Below are positions 52,271-60,767 of a DNA stretch of 64,000 bases, in pieces. A program made the translations under genes and the position numbers. The notes beneath the pieces are model-generated. The model was given only the letters and a program-made list of their open reading frames with translations. It did not search any database and was not told the DNA's origin. The stretch comes from CAVQUE01 sp046290435 (GTDB lineage: Bacteria; Actinomycetota; Acidimicrobiia; Acidimicrobiales; UBA8592), in assembly GCA_046290435.1 (NCBI GenBank), contig JBKAGO010000068.1, forward strand, positions 62,001 to 126,000. Direction: 5' to 3'. Every line of letters starts with the position of its first letter. Position 1 is the first letter of the stretch.

Positions 52271-53889
52271 CCGCCGTCCATCCCGGCGGCACACCGGCGG
52301 ACGACGCAGCTGCAGATACCGCCGGGTCCGACCCGCTGAGCCGGCTGGGAGCCGGCATCCGCGACCGCTGGGCGTCGGTGCGGGGGCCGCTGTTCTGCGA
52401 CATGTACGAACTCACCATGGCGCAGGTCTACGTCCGCACCGGCCTCGCCCATCGCCCCGCGCAGTTCGACGCGTTCTACCGATCGAACCCCGACTACGGC
52501 ACCCATCAGGCCGGCTACTGCGTCTCGGTGGGCCTCGGCCCGTTCTGCGACTGGCTCGCGGGGCTGCGGGTCAGCGACGACGAGGTCGCAGCGCTGGCCG
52601 CATTGCAGGCACCGGGCGGTGGGCCGCTGTTCGGCCCGGAGTTCCTCGAATGGGTGCACGACCCCGACCTCTTCGCCGACCTCGAGATCCACGCCGTCGG
52701 CGAGGGTCGGGTCGTGCACCCCAACGAGCCCATCGTCTCGGTCACCGGGCCCTTGGCCGCGGCGCAGCTGATCGAGACGGCGCTGCTCAACTTCGTCAAC
52801 TACCCCACGCTCATCGCCACCAAGGCGTCGCGTGTCGTCAGCGCCACACGCGGCGGCCGGGTCCTGGAATTCGGCATGCGGCGGGGTCCGGCCACCGGCG
52901 TCAACGACGGCATCCGGGCCGCGCTGATCGGCGGATGCGTGTCGACGTCGGACGTCGAGGCCGCCATCGCCACCGGCTACCGCCCGAGCGGCACCATGGC
53001 CCACAGCCTGGTGCAGGCGTTCCTCGCCCTGGGCATGGGCGAGCTCGAGGCGTTCCGCGCCAGCGCCGCCGCCGCCCCCGACGAGTGCATCCTGCTGGTC
53101 GACACCATCGACACGCTGCGGTCGGGCGTACCCAACGCCATCACGGTGTTCGGCGAGCTCCGCGAGGCAGGGCACGAACCGGTCGGCGTGCGGCTCGACT
53201 CGGGCGACCTGGCGTACCTGGCGGTCCAGACGGCTCGGCTCCTCGACGGCGGCGGCTTCCCCGATGCGGCCATCGTGTTGTCGAGCGATCTCGACGAGCT
53301 CACCATCTGGCAGATCCGCGACCAGATCGGCGACGATGCGAGGCGCACCGGGCTCGACCCGGACCCGATCCTCGACCGCCTCGTCTACGGCGTCGGCACC
53401 CGCCTGATCACCTCGGCGGGCGACAGCGCCCTCAACGGCGTGTACAAGTTGGTCGGCATCGCCGACGCGGAGGGTGCCTGGCTACCGGCCATCAAGGTGT
53501 CGGAGGATCCGGGCAAGGTCCCACTGCCCGGGCGCAAGCGGGTGTGGCGCCTGTACGACCACCGCGGGATCGCCGTGACGGACCTGGTGGGCCTCGCCGA
53601 CGAGGAGCCGCTGGCTGAGGAGGAGAACCTGGTCCACCATCCGGTGCAGGCAGGGGTCCACAAGATCATCCGTCGTGGCGACATCGCCCGTATCGAGCCG
53701 CTGCTGGAGGTGATCGACGTCGCCGGTGCGCAGCCGACGGTGGCCGAGCTGGCCGAGCGGTGCCGCAGCGATGTCGACTGCCTCGACGTCGGCGTGCAGC
53801 GCCTGGTCAATCCGCACCGTTACCACGTGTCGGTGACCGACGCCCTCCACCGGCTCCGGGCAGACCTCCTCGCCCAGATCGAGGGGTAA
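52267..53889 (+). CDS. pncB: Nicotinate phosphoribosyltransferase
   Basis: A 540-residue enzyme that joins nicotinate to PRPP, giving nicotinate mononucleotide. It starts at GTG overlapping the pncA stop. After a low-complexity N-terminus (about 45 residues) it shows CDMYELTMAQVY, LLNFVNYPTLIATKASRVV, EFGMRRGPATGVNDGIRAALIGGC, the active-site region GTMAHSLVQAF, and VRLDSGDLAYLAV with SSDLDELTIW. The order matches bacterial PncB. The extra N-terminal stretch is unusual; an internal start near residue 35 cannot be excluded. Confidence 0.95.
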   Translation: MTAVHPGGTPADDAAADTAGSDPLSRLGAGIRDRWASVRGPLFCDMYELTMAQVYVRTGLAHRPAQFDAFYRSNPDYGTHQAGYCVSVGLGPFCDWLAGLRVSDDEVAALAALQAPGGGPLFGPEFLEWVHDPDLFADLEIHAVGEGRVVHPNEPIVSVTGPLAAAQLIETALLNFVNYPTLIATKASRVVSATRGGRVLEFGMRRGPATGVNDGIRAALIGGCVSTSDVEAAIATGYRPSGTMAHSLVQAFLALGMGELEAFRASAAAAPDECILLVDTIDTLRSGVPNAITVFGELREAGHEPVGVRLDSGDLAYLAVQTARLLDGGGFPDAAIVLSSDLDELTIWQIRDQIGDDARRTGLDPDPILDRLVYGVGTRLITSAGDSALNGVYKLVGIADAEGAWLPAIKVSEDPGKVPLPGRKRVWRLYDHRGIAVTDLVGLADEEPLAEEENLVHHPVQAGVHKIIRRGDIARIEPLLEVIDVAGAQPTVAELAERCRSDVDCLDVGVQRLVNPHRYHVSVTDALHRLRADLLAQIEG

Positions 53890-53892
53890 CTG

Positions 53893-53949
53893 CCCCGATC
53901 TCGTCATGTCTTTCCACCGTGACGGTGGAGCAACATGACCAGATCGGGG
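53893..53949. terminator. Long imperfect palindrome between convergent genes
   Basis: CCCCGATCT pairs with AGATCGGGG, GTCATGT with ACATGAC, and CCACCGT with ACGGTGG inside, forming a 57-base stem with small internal loops. It lies between the pncB stop and the convergent acyl-CoA dehydrogenase stop and would act in both directions. Confidence 0.8.
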
Positions 53950-53954
53950 TGGTA

Positions 53955-55214
53955 TCAGCGGGGGACGTCCTTCCAGGGGCCCTTGTCGGTGCGGGGCTCA
54001 CCCGGCAGGCCCAGCACGCGCTCGCCGATGATGTTGCGCTGGATCTCGTCGGAACCACCGGCGATGCGATACCCCGGTGCGCCCAGGACCTGTTCGCCCC
54101 AGGCGTAGGTGCCCCACTCGCCGCTGTCGGCGATGAGGCGCGGCCCCAGCACCTTCGACACGGCGTCGGACATGACCCGCATGCCCTGGGTCCAGAAGAT
54201 CTTGCCCAGCGAACCCTCGGGTCCGGGCGTGCCCGAGCGCGCCAGGTCCGCGGCCCGACGGTTCAGCAGCGACTCGACACGGGTGTGGATGTACACCTTG
54301 GCCAGCTCGTCACGCATCACGGGATCCTCGGTCACGCCCATGACCTGCGCGGTGGCCAGCAGCTTCGTCCACGATGCGCCACCGGTGCCGCCGCCACCGC
54401 TGCCGTCGGAGGAGTGGTCGCGCTCGAAACCGAGGGTGGTCATCGCCACCTTCCAGCCCTCGCCGACCGGGCCGAGGCGGTAGCGGTCGTCGATGCGGGC
54501 GTCGCTGAAGAAGACCTCGCCGAAGGACTGCCCACCGCTCATCTGCTTGATGGGCCGGACCTCGATGCCCTCGACACCCATCGGGATGACGAACGCGGTG
54601 AGGCCCTTGTGCTTGACGACATCGGGATCGGTGCGGGCGATGAGCAGACCCCAGTCGCTGAACTGCGCCCCCGACGACCACACCTTCTGACCGTTGAGGA
54701 CCCACTCGTCACCGTCCTGGGTGGCCCGGCACGACAGCCCGGCCAGGTCCGAGCCGGCGCCCGGCTCGCTGAACAGCTGGCAGCAGAACTGGTCGGCACG
54801 CAACAACATGGGCAGCCACTCGAGCTTCTGCTCGTCGGTGCCGAACGCCCGCACCGTCTGGGCCACCAGGTTGGTGGTGACGCCGAACAGCTCGTGGCCG
54901 CCGGGGTGTTCGTAGCCCCGCGCCAGCTTCCCGAAGGCCCGGGCGTGCGCCCGGCCGAGGCCGAGTCCGCCGTACTCGGTGGGCCAGGTGATGGCGTGAT
55001 AGCCCTTCTCGGCCTTGCGCTGGTTCCACTCGGCGATCCGGGCCAGGTATGCGGCCTCCTCGTCGTGTTCGAAGGCGTGGAAGACGGCGACATCGAGCTC
55101 TCCCTCGCCCCACACGAACACCGGGGCTTCGGCGTTGTCGTCGACCCGCTTGGCGTTGGCATCGAGCCAGGCGGCGGCCTCTGCGGTGAATTCGTCGAGA
55201 TCGGTGGCAGTCAT
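53955..55214 (-). CDS. Acyl-CoA dehydrogenase
   Basis: A 419-residue FAD-dependent acyl-CoA dehydrogenase that introduces the alpha-beta double bond. The FAD-binding FSEPGAGSDLAGLSCRA and VWSSGAQFSDWG motifs and the C-terminal GSDEIQRNIIGERVLGLPGEP are present. The N-terminus WNQRKAEKGYHAITWPTEYGGLGL matches large substrate types such as steroid or long-chain members. An electron-transfer flavoprotein partner is not in the window. Confidence 0.94.
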   Translation of the reverse strand: MTATDLDEFTAEAAAWLDANAKRVDDNAEAPVFVWGEGELDVAVFHAFEHDEEAAYLARIAEWNQRKAEKGYHAITWPTEYGGLGLGRAHARAFGKLARGYEHPGGHELFGVTTNLVAQTVRAFGTDEQKLEWLPMLLRADQFCCQLFSEPGAGSDLAGLSCRATQDGDEWVLNGQKVWSSGAQFSDWGLLIARTDPDVVKHKGLTAFVIPMGVEGIEVRPIKQMSGGQSFGEVFFSDARIDDRYRLGPVGEGWKVAMTTLGFERDHSSDGSGGGGTGGASWTKLLATAQVMGVTEDPVMRDELAKVYIHTRVESLLNRRAADLARSGTPGPEGSLGKIFWTQGMRVMSDAVSKVLGPRLIADSGEWGTYAWGEQVLGAPGYRIAGGSDEIQRNIIGERVLGLPGEPRTDKGPWKDVPR

Positions 55215-55324
55215 TGCTTTCTCCTGGTCTGCGACGGCATCGATGGCGTCGCTGCGACGGCGTGCGCGTGCGGGACCCGTCGATTGTGTCAGACCGACGG
55301 CGATCGGATCCGACCGAGACCGCC

Positions 55325-58300
55325 TCAGCTCTCCGAGTGGCGATCCACCGAACGCTGGACACGGGCGGCGAGGTGCGCCGCGACCTCCTCGGGGCGCAGC
55401 AACCAGCGGCTCTGGAAGGCATCGGTCATCGTCCAGCCCGCACGCCGCAGGGTGAGGTGGCGTTCGATGTGGGCGTCAGGGCCGTCGGGATGCACCGTGC
55501 ACTCGACACCGATGGCCTCGGCACCGTTGCCGAGCGCGATGTCGATGGTCCAGCCGGCGACCGGATACTCGGTCACCACCCGCATGTCGGTGCCGCCCAG
55601 CGCATCGGCGACCTGGCGCACCCAGGGGGATGCGTCGGACCGACGCTCGACGTACTCCGGCGGGTCGTCGGCGAAGCGGAAGTACTGCGCCAGCAGGCCC
55701 GACGGGAGCGCCGCGGGTTCGAAGGAGTGCAGCAGCACGATGTGTCGCCGGGCCCGGGTGACCATCACGTTGAACAGGTTCGGGTCCTCGACGAAGCGCA
55801 ACGACCGACCGAGCCCCTCGTCGTCGAGCGCCAACGAGATGACGACGGTGTCGCGCTCGCTGCCCTGGAAGGCGTGCACCGTGCCGGTCCGGAGCCCGAA
55901 CTGGCGGATCTGGGCGACGGAGAACCGCTCGACGATCGCCGCCTGCATGGCATCGGCCTGCGCCCGGAACGGTGTGAGCACACCGATGCTGCCGGTGCCG
56001 GGCCGGTACGCGAGGTCGGCCACGAGCTCCAGGACACGGTCGATCTCGGACTGGTTGACCCCGTCGACCCTGGTGCCGTCGACCCGGATCTGGGTGATGG
56101 CGTCATGGCCCTCGACACTGGGGTGCTGGGTCATGAGCCGGAGCTCGTCGTCGTAGAAGGTCCGGGCCGAGAAGTCGATGAGGTGCGGCACCGAACGGAA
56201 GTGTTCGTCGAGCCACACGACCGACGCGGCCGACGCGCCCACGTCGAACAGGCTGTTGCGCCGAACGTCGAGCAGCCGCCGCAACGACGAATCGTCGACA
56301 CCGGCCTCGTCGAGACAGCGATCGACGTCGGCGTCGGCGATGAACGACACGTGCCGCAGCTGCTGGGGATCGCCGACGACCATCACCCGTTCGGCCCGGC
56401 AGAGCGCACCGGCCGAGCGGAGCAGGTCGACCTGGCTGGCCTCGTCGATGATCACGAGGTCGAACAGGCCGGCGATGACGGGCAGGGTCCGCTCGATCTC
56501 GTCGAGCGTGCCGATCCACAACGGCAACAGGTCGAGGAAGTCGTCGGTCTCGATGTCGGACAACAGGCTGGTGCGGCGGCCGACCCCGGTGCGCAGCACG
56601 GTCGCGAGCGCGGCGACGCTCGACCGGGCACGCCGACGCTGGAGGCGACCGGTGTGGCGACGCCGGACATCGACGAGCTCGGCCAGCGCGCTGCGCCACG
56701 CCCCGTCGGCCGCATCGAGCTCGTCCCACAGGGAGTCGAGGCTGGTGCCGCCGGTGGAGAGGGCGTGGTCGACGTCGCGTTCGGCCTGGGCCACCTCCAG
56801 TGCCCGGGCGATGCCGGCGAGGTCGACCTCGCGACGGGCCCGGACGAGGCTCCGCAGCGAGCGCTCGGCCCGCGACGCCCGACGGCGGCGGAACCACCCA
56901 CCAGGCCGACCTGCGGCGTCGAGCAGCTCGTGGGCGGCGACGAGGTCGAGGTCGGGCGCCAGCACGCCCGGTGCGTCCGCTGTGAGCACGGCGAGGGTGT
57001 CGCGCCGGCGGAGCCCGTCGCTGAAGGCCGCTTCGCGCCGGAGCGCCGCGTGGATCGAATCCCGCAGGGCCGTCATGCGCTCCCGTGCCCGGGCCTCGGC
57101 TGCAGCGGCTTCGTCGACCTGGCCGCCGGTGGGGGCCTGATGACGCCCCGCCGAGAGTCGATCGGCGATGCGTTGGCGATGCTCGGCCCGGCCGAAGCGC
57201 AGGTACGGCACCGACGGATGGCGTTCGAGGAGCTCGCAGACGCTCTCGGCCGCGTGGTCGGACTGCGTCGCTATCAACACGCTCTGACCCGCCGCAACGG
57301 CATCGATGGCCGCCGCGGCGACCGTGTGGGTCTTGCCCGTCCCGGGCGGCCCGGAGATGACGCTGACGGGATCGGTCCGGCACCGTTGCAGGGCCTCGCG
57401 CTGGCGGGCGTTGACCGGCAACGGCGATTCGAGCGGCTCGTAGGCCGCATCGGCGTCGAGCGATGGCTCCTCCCCATCGTCCCCCTGGTCGTCGTTGCGC
57501 TCGTCGGGATGGAGGCCGTAGACACGGGCGAACGCCGTCCGCTCGACGCGTTCGTTCGCCCACCGGCTGATGCCGCCGGCGACGGTGGTCGGCGCATGGC
57601 CTCCGGTCGCGTACACGGCTGCGCCGACGCCGAGGTACAGCACATCGTCCTCGTGGCGCGACCGCCGGGCGATCGCCGCCGCGTGCTCGAGCGGGCTGCG
57701 GCCCCGTTCGACCACCTCGGGCAGCTGCGTCATGCCCAGCGTCCGGCACCCGGCGAGCACCGGTGCCGTGTCGTAGCGGAGATAGCTCTCGAGGAGCCGC
57801 TCCTGGTCCGCCGCTTCCATCCATTCGGCGAGGAACGGATGGATCTCGGGGTCCGAGCGCCATTCCGGTTGAAACTTCCCGTCGCCGGGCGCTTCGTGGA
57901 GCCGGACCACGCGCGACACGGCCGGCAACAGCACTGGTTGCGGGGCGCCCTTGGCGTCGCGGCGGCGCCCGCACAGCCAGAGCCATCCGATCCGCAGCGC
58001 CTGCTGGTGGGGATCCAGCCAGTCGATCGCGCTGAGCCGTGCCAGGCCCTCGGCGCGAACGGCGGGAGCCAATGCGTATCTGTAGCCGTAGTCTCCGTAT
58101 TCCGCAGTGAGTCCCCGGGCGATCTCCAGTGTGGAGTCGACGGCGCGGCGGACAGTCGATCGGTCGAACAGATCGGGCGGCGGCGGATCACCCCGACGGT
58201 CATGGAGGTCGACGTCGCCGAGCCACGCGAAATCACCCGGACGGGCCACGGCGTCGAGCGTCGCCTCGGTCGACTCCTGCTGCGCCGGCGCGAGCGCCGC

Positions 58301-58345
58301 CAGATAGCGCAGGATCGACGAGGGGCTCACCACGGAGAGCGACAC
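55325..58345 (-). CDS. Superfamily 1 DNA/RNA helicase with C-terminal nuclease-like (MTES_1575-type) domain
   Basis: A 1006-residue protein. Helicase motifs: I SGPPGTGKTHTVAA, Ia IATQSDHAAESV, II VIIDEASQVD, III VVGDPQQLRHV, IV-V VLTPFRAQADAMQ and TVHAFQGSERDTVVISL, VI VMVTRARRHIVLL. Two long insertions lie between motifs I and II, the second with coiled-coil character. The N-terminal 300 residues are an unassigned domain. The C-terminal 90 residues, IDIALGNGAEAIGVECTVHPDG followed by HIERHLTLRRAGW, look like a PD-(D/E)XK-type domain common at the end of such helicases. GTG 58345 is favoured because codons before it look non-coding. Confidence 0.83.
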   Translation of the reverse strand: MSLSVVSPSSILRYLAALAPAQQESTEATLDAVARPGDFAWLGDVDLHDRRGDPPPPDLFDRSTVRRAVDSTLEIARGLTAEYGDYGYRYALAPAVRAEGLARLSAIDWLDPHQQALRIGWLWLCGRRRDAKGAPQPVLLPAVSRVVRLHEAPGDGKFQPEWRSDPEIHPFLAEWMEAADQERLLESYLRYDTAPVLAGCRTLGMTQLPEVVERGRSPLEHAAAIARRSRHEDDVLYLGVGAAVYATGGHAPTTVAGGISRWANERVERTAFARVYGLHPDERNDDQGDDGEEPSLDADAAYEPLESPLPVNARQREALQRCRTDPVSVISGPPGTGKTHTVAAAAIDAVAAGQSVLIATQSDHAAESVCELLERHPSVPYLRFGRAEHRQRIADRLSAGRHQAPTGGQVDEAAAAEARARERMTALRDSIHAALRREAAFSDGLRRRDTLAVLTADAPGVLAPDLDLVAAHELLDAAGRPGGWFRRRRASRAERSLRSLVRARREVDLAGIARALEVAQAERDVDHALSTGGTSLDSLWDELDAADGAWRSALAELVDVRRRHTGRLQRRRARSSVAALATVLRTGVGRRTSLLSDIETDDFLDLLPLWIGTLDEIERTLPVIAGLFDLVIIDEASQVDLLRSAGALCRAERVMVVGDPQQLRHVSFIADADVDRCLDEAGVDDSSLRRLLDVRRNSLFDVGASAASVVWLDEHFRSVPHLIDFSARTFYDDELRLMTQHPSVEGHDAITQIRVDGTRVDGVNQSEIDRVLELVADLAYRPGTGSIGVLTPFRAQADAMQAAIVERFSVAQIRQFGLRTGTVHAFQGSERDTVVISLALDDEGLGRSLRFVEDPNLFNVMVTRARRHIVLLHSFEPAALPSGLLAQYFRFADDPPEYVERRSDASPWVRQVADALGGTDMRVVTEYPVAGWTIDIALGNGAEAIGVECTVHPDGPDAHIERHLTLRRAGWTMTDAFQSRWLLRPEEVAAHLAARVQRSVDRHSES

Positions 58346-58494
58346 TACTTGGAGGCGCCGCTCGTGGATCCGAACCGGCGGCTCCAGCGCCTGGCATCGC
58401 CGCTGCGCATCGCTGCGCTCCCGGCCGCCCGGTTGCATGCGATGCTCTGTCATCTGCGGGGAACCCGCCCGCCCCACCGAACGTCGTAGAGAAC

Positions 58495-59292
58495 ATGAAG
58501 AAGATGTTGATCCTCCCCCTCCTGCTGCTCGCCGTCGTGTTGTTCGCCGCCGCCTGCGGCGACGACGCCGACACCGCTCCCGCCCAGACCGGCGACGGCG
58601 ATCCCCTCGGCGACACCGAGTGGGTCCTCACCGCCGCCGAGGTCGACGGCACCTCGCTCGAGCTGCTCGACACCCACCCGGTCACCCTGATGCGCACCGA
58701 CGACGGCATCGGCGGCACCGCCGCGTGCAACAACTACGGCGGCGACATCACCATCGACGGCTCGACCGTCACCGTCGGCGACCTGTTCCAGACCGAGATG
58801 GCATGCGACCCGCCGGCCGCCATGGAGCTCGAATCCGCCTACACCGCCGCCCTCGCCCGGGTCGACACGGCCACCGCCGATGGCGCAGGCCTCACCCTGT
58901 CGGGCGACGGCGTCACCCTCACGTTCGCTGCCCGTGCCCCCGAACCCGACGCAGCCCTGACCGGCACCACCTGGACGCTCGACACCATCATCGAGAACGA
59001 GGCCGCGTCGACACCGGTCGCCGGCACCGACGCGACGATGACCATCGACGACGCCAACCAGGTCACGGGCAACACCGGGTGCAACAGCTTCATGGGCGAG
59101 ATCGAGGTCGGCGACGACGCCTTCGAGCCCGCAGCGCTGGCGAGCACCCGTATGGCATGCCAGCCCGACGTCATGGCCCAGGAGGCCGCCGTCCTGCGGG
59201 TGCTGTCGGAGGGTCCGAGCTGGTCGATCGAGGGTCCCCTGCTGACCCTCACGCTCGACGACGGCACCGGCCTGATCTTCCGCGCCGGCTGA
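58495..59292 (+). CDS. Lipoprotein with two META domains
   Basis: A 265-residue secreted lipoprotein with the signal MKKMLILPLLLLAVVLFAAAC and a lipobox ending in Cys21. Two META-type repeats follow: DTEWVLTAAEVDGTSLEL...GGTAACNNYGGDITIDG and GTTWTLDTIIE...GNTGCNSFMGEIEVGD, each with a paired Cys (CNNYGG/CNSFMG and MACDPP/MACQPD) likely to form a disulfide. META domains (HslJ-like) are found in heat- and antibiotic-resistance-related lipoproteins; the role here is unknown. It is divergent from the helicase gene. Confidence 0.9.
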   Translation: MKKMLILPLLLLAVVLFAAACGDDADTAPAQTGDGDPLGDTEWVLTAAEVDGTSLELLDTHPVTLMRTDDGIGGTAACNNYGGDITIDGSTVTVGDLFQTEMACDPPAAMELESAYTAALARVDTATADGAGLTLSGDGVTLTFAARAPEPDAALTGTTWTLDTIIENEAASTPVAGTDATMTIDDANQVTGNTGCNSFMGEIEVGDDAFEPAALASTRMACQPDVMAQEAAVLRVLSEGPSWSIEGPLLTLTLDDGTGLIFRAG

Positions 59293-59293
59293 G

Positions 59294-59312
59294 TCGGGGC
59301 AGCTGACCCCGA
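59294..59312 (+). terminator. First hairpin after META lipoprotein gene
   Basis: TCGGGG and CCCCGA pair around CAGCTGA, directly after the stop codon. Confidence 0.55.
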
Positions 59313-59324
59313 CCGGCCGACAGG

Positions 59325-59364
59325 TGCCGGGCACGCCCGGCTGCACGGCCCGGGCGTGCCGGCA
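59325..59364 (+). terminator. Second, longer hairpin after META lipoprotein gene
   Basis: TGCCGGGCACGCCCGG and CCCGGGCGTGCCGGCA form a nearly perfect stem of about 15 bp around CTGCACGG. No T-run follows. Confidence 0.65.
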
Positions 59365-59449
59365 AGAGCGTGCCGGCATGGGCGAGCACGGTGGAGCCGC
59401 TTCACTACCCTGACCGGCGACCGTCGACCCCCAGGACCGGACACCCACC

Positions 59450-60703
59450 GTGCAACAGCCTGCCGAGCACATGACCCCCTTCGAGGCGGTCAACCACCAG
59501 TTCGCCCGCGCCGCCCAGATCACGGGTGTGGCGGAATCGACCAGCGCCGTCCTGCGCTCCCCCCAACGCGAGCTCCGTGTCGAGGTGCCGGTCCGCCGCG
59601 ACGACGGCAGGCTCCAGGTGCTCACCGGCTTCCGGGTCCAGCACGACAACTCCCGGGGCCCGTTCAAGGGTGGCATCCGCTACCACCCCGATGCCGAGCT
59701 CGAGGAGGTCCGGGCCCTGGCGTCGCTGATGACCTGGAAGACCGCCGTGGTCGACGTGCCCTTCGGTGGCGCCAAGGGCGGCATCGAGGTCGACACGTCC
59801 GAATTCAGCCGGACCGAGCTCGAGGCGATGACCCGCACCTACACCCGGGCCATCGCCGGCATCATCGGCCCGGCCCAGGACATCCCCGCCCCCGACATGG
59901 CCACCGACGCCCAGGTCATGGCCTGGCTGCTCGACGAGTACGAGCAGCTCCACGGCCACTCCCCCGCCGTCGTCACCGGCAAGCCGCTGCCCCTCGGCGG
60001 GTCGCCGGGGCGCGTGTCGGCCACCGGTCGGGGCGTCATCGAGATCCTCGACCGCGTCATCGCCGACGCCGGCGGCGAGCCCGCCACCACCACCGTCGCA
60101 ATCCAGGGCTTCGGCAACGTCGGCGCCTGGGCCGCCCGCGTCGCCCACGACCGCGGCTACCGGGTGGTGGCCGTCTCGGATCTCGCCGGCTGCCTGGTCG
60201 ACGAAGGCGGTATCGACGTCACCGCGCTGTCGGCACATGTCGACGAGCACCGCACCATCGAGGGATTCGCCGGCGTCGAGCTGATCGAGCGAGACGCCGT
60301 GCTGGGTCTCGACGTCGACGTGTTGATCCCCGCGGCGATCGGCGAGGTCATCCACGCCGACAACCACGAGGTCGTGCAGGCCCGCATCATCGTCGAGGGC
60401 GCCAACCATCCGGTCACGCCCTACGCCGATGTCGCCCTCGCCGAACGCGACATCACCGTCGTCCCCGACATCCTGGCCAACGCCGGCGGCGTGACCGTCA
60501 GCTACTTCGAGTGGGTCCAGAACCTGCAGCAGTTCGCGTGGCCGCTCGACGACATCAACGAACGCCTCGCGTGGCAGCTGTCCAAGGCCTACGACAACGT
60601 CCGCGCGGTCGCGGACGAGACCGCATGCACGCTGCGCGACGCCGCCTACGTGATCGGCGTGTCACGGGTAGCCGAGGCCTCGGCGCTGCGGGGCAAGCTC
60701 TGA
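59450..60703 (+). CDS. gdhA: Glu/Leu/Phe/Val-type dehydrogenase (probable glutamate dehydrogenase)
   Basis: A 417-residue NAD(P)-dependent amino acid dehydrogenase that interconverts glutamate and 2-oxoglutarate plus ammonia. Conserved blocks are GPFKGGIRYHP, SLMTWKTAVVDVPFGGAKGGI with the catalytic lysines, IPAPDMATD, and the Rossmann motif VAIQGFGNVGAWAA. ANAGGVTVSYFEWVQN near the end is typical of glutamate rather than leucine dehydrogenase. The start is a GTG without an obvious Shine-Dalgarno sequence. Confidence 0.93.
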   Translation: MQQPAEHMTPFEAVNHQFARAAQITGVAESTSAVLRSPQRELRVEVPVRRDDGRLQVLTGFRVQHDNSRGPFKGGIRYHPDAELEEVRALASLMTWKTAVVDVPFGGAKGGIEVDTSEFSRTELEAMTRTYTRAIAGIIGPAQDIPAPDMATDAQVMAWLLDEYEQLHGHSPAVVTGKPLPLGGSPGRVSATGRGVIEILDRVIADAGGEPATTTVAIQGFGNVGAWAARVAHDRGYRVVAVSDLAGCLVDEGGIDVTALSAHVDEHRTIEGFAGVELIERDAVLGLDVDVLIPAAIGEVIHADNHEVVQARIIVEGANHPVTPYADVALAERDITVVPDILANAGGVTVSYFEWVQNLQQFAWPLDDINERLAWQLSKAYDNVRAVADETACTLRDAAYVIGVSRVAEASALRGKL

Positions 60704-60767
60704 CGAACCGCTGCGCCGACAGCGGCCCCGCGCTGCGCCGAACCGGCGACGGCGGCAGACTGGGCCG

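Noticed and set aside
55214..58489. A 1091-codon open frame on the plus strand opposite the helicase gene
   Set aside because: Low-complexity Arg/Val/Gly-rich translation with no motif; the minus-strand frame carries all SF1 helicase motifs.
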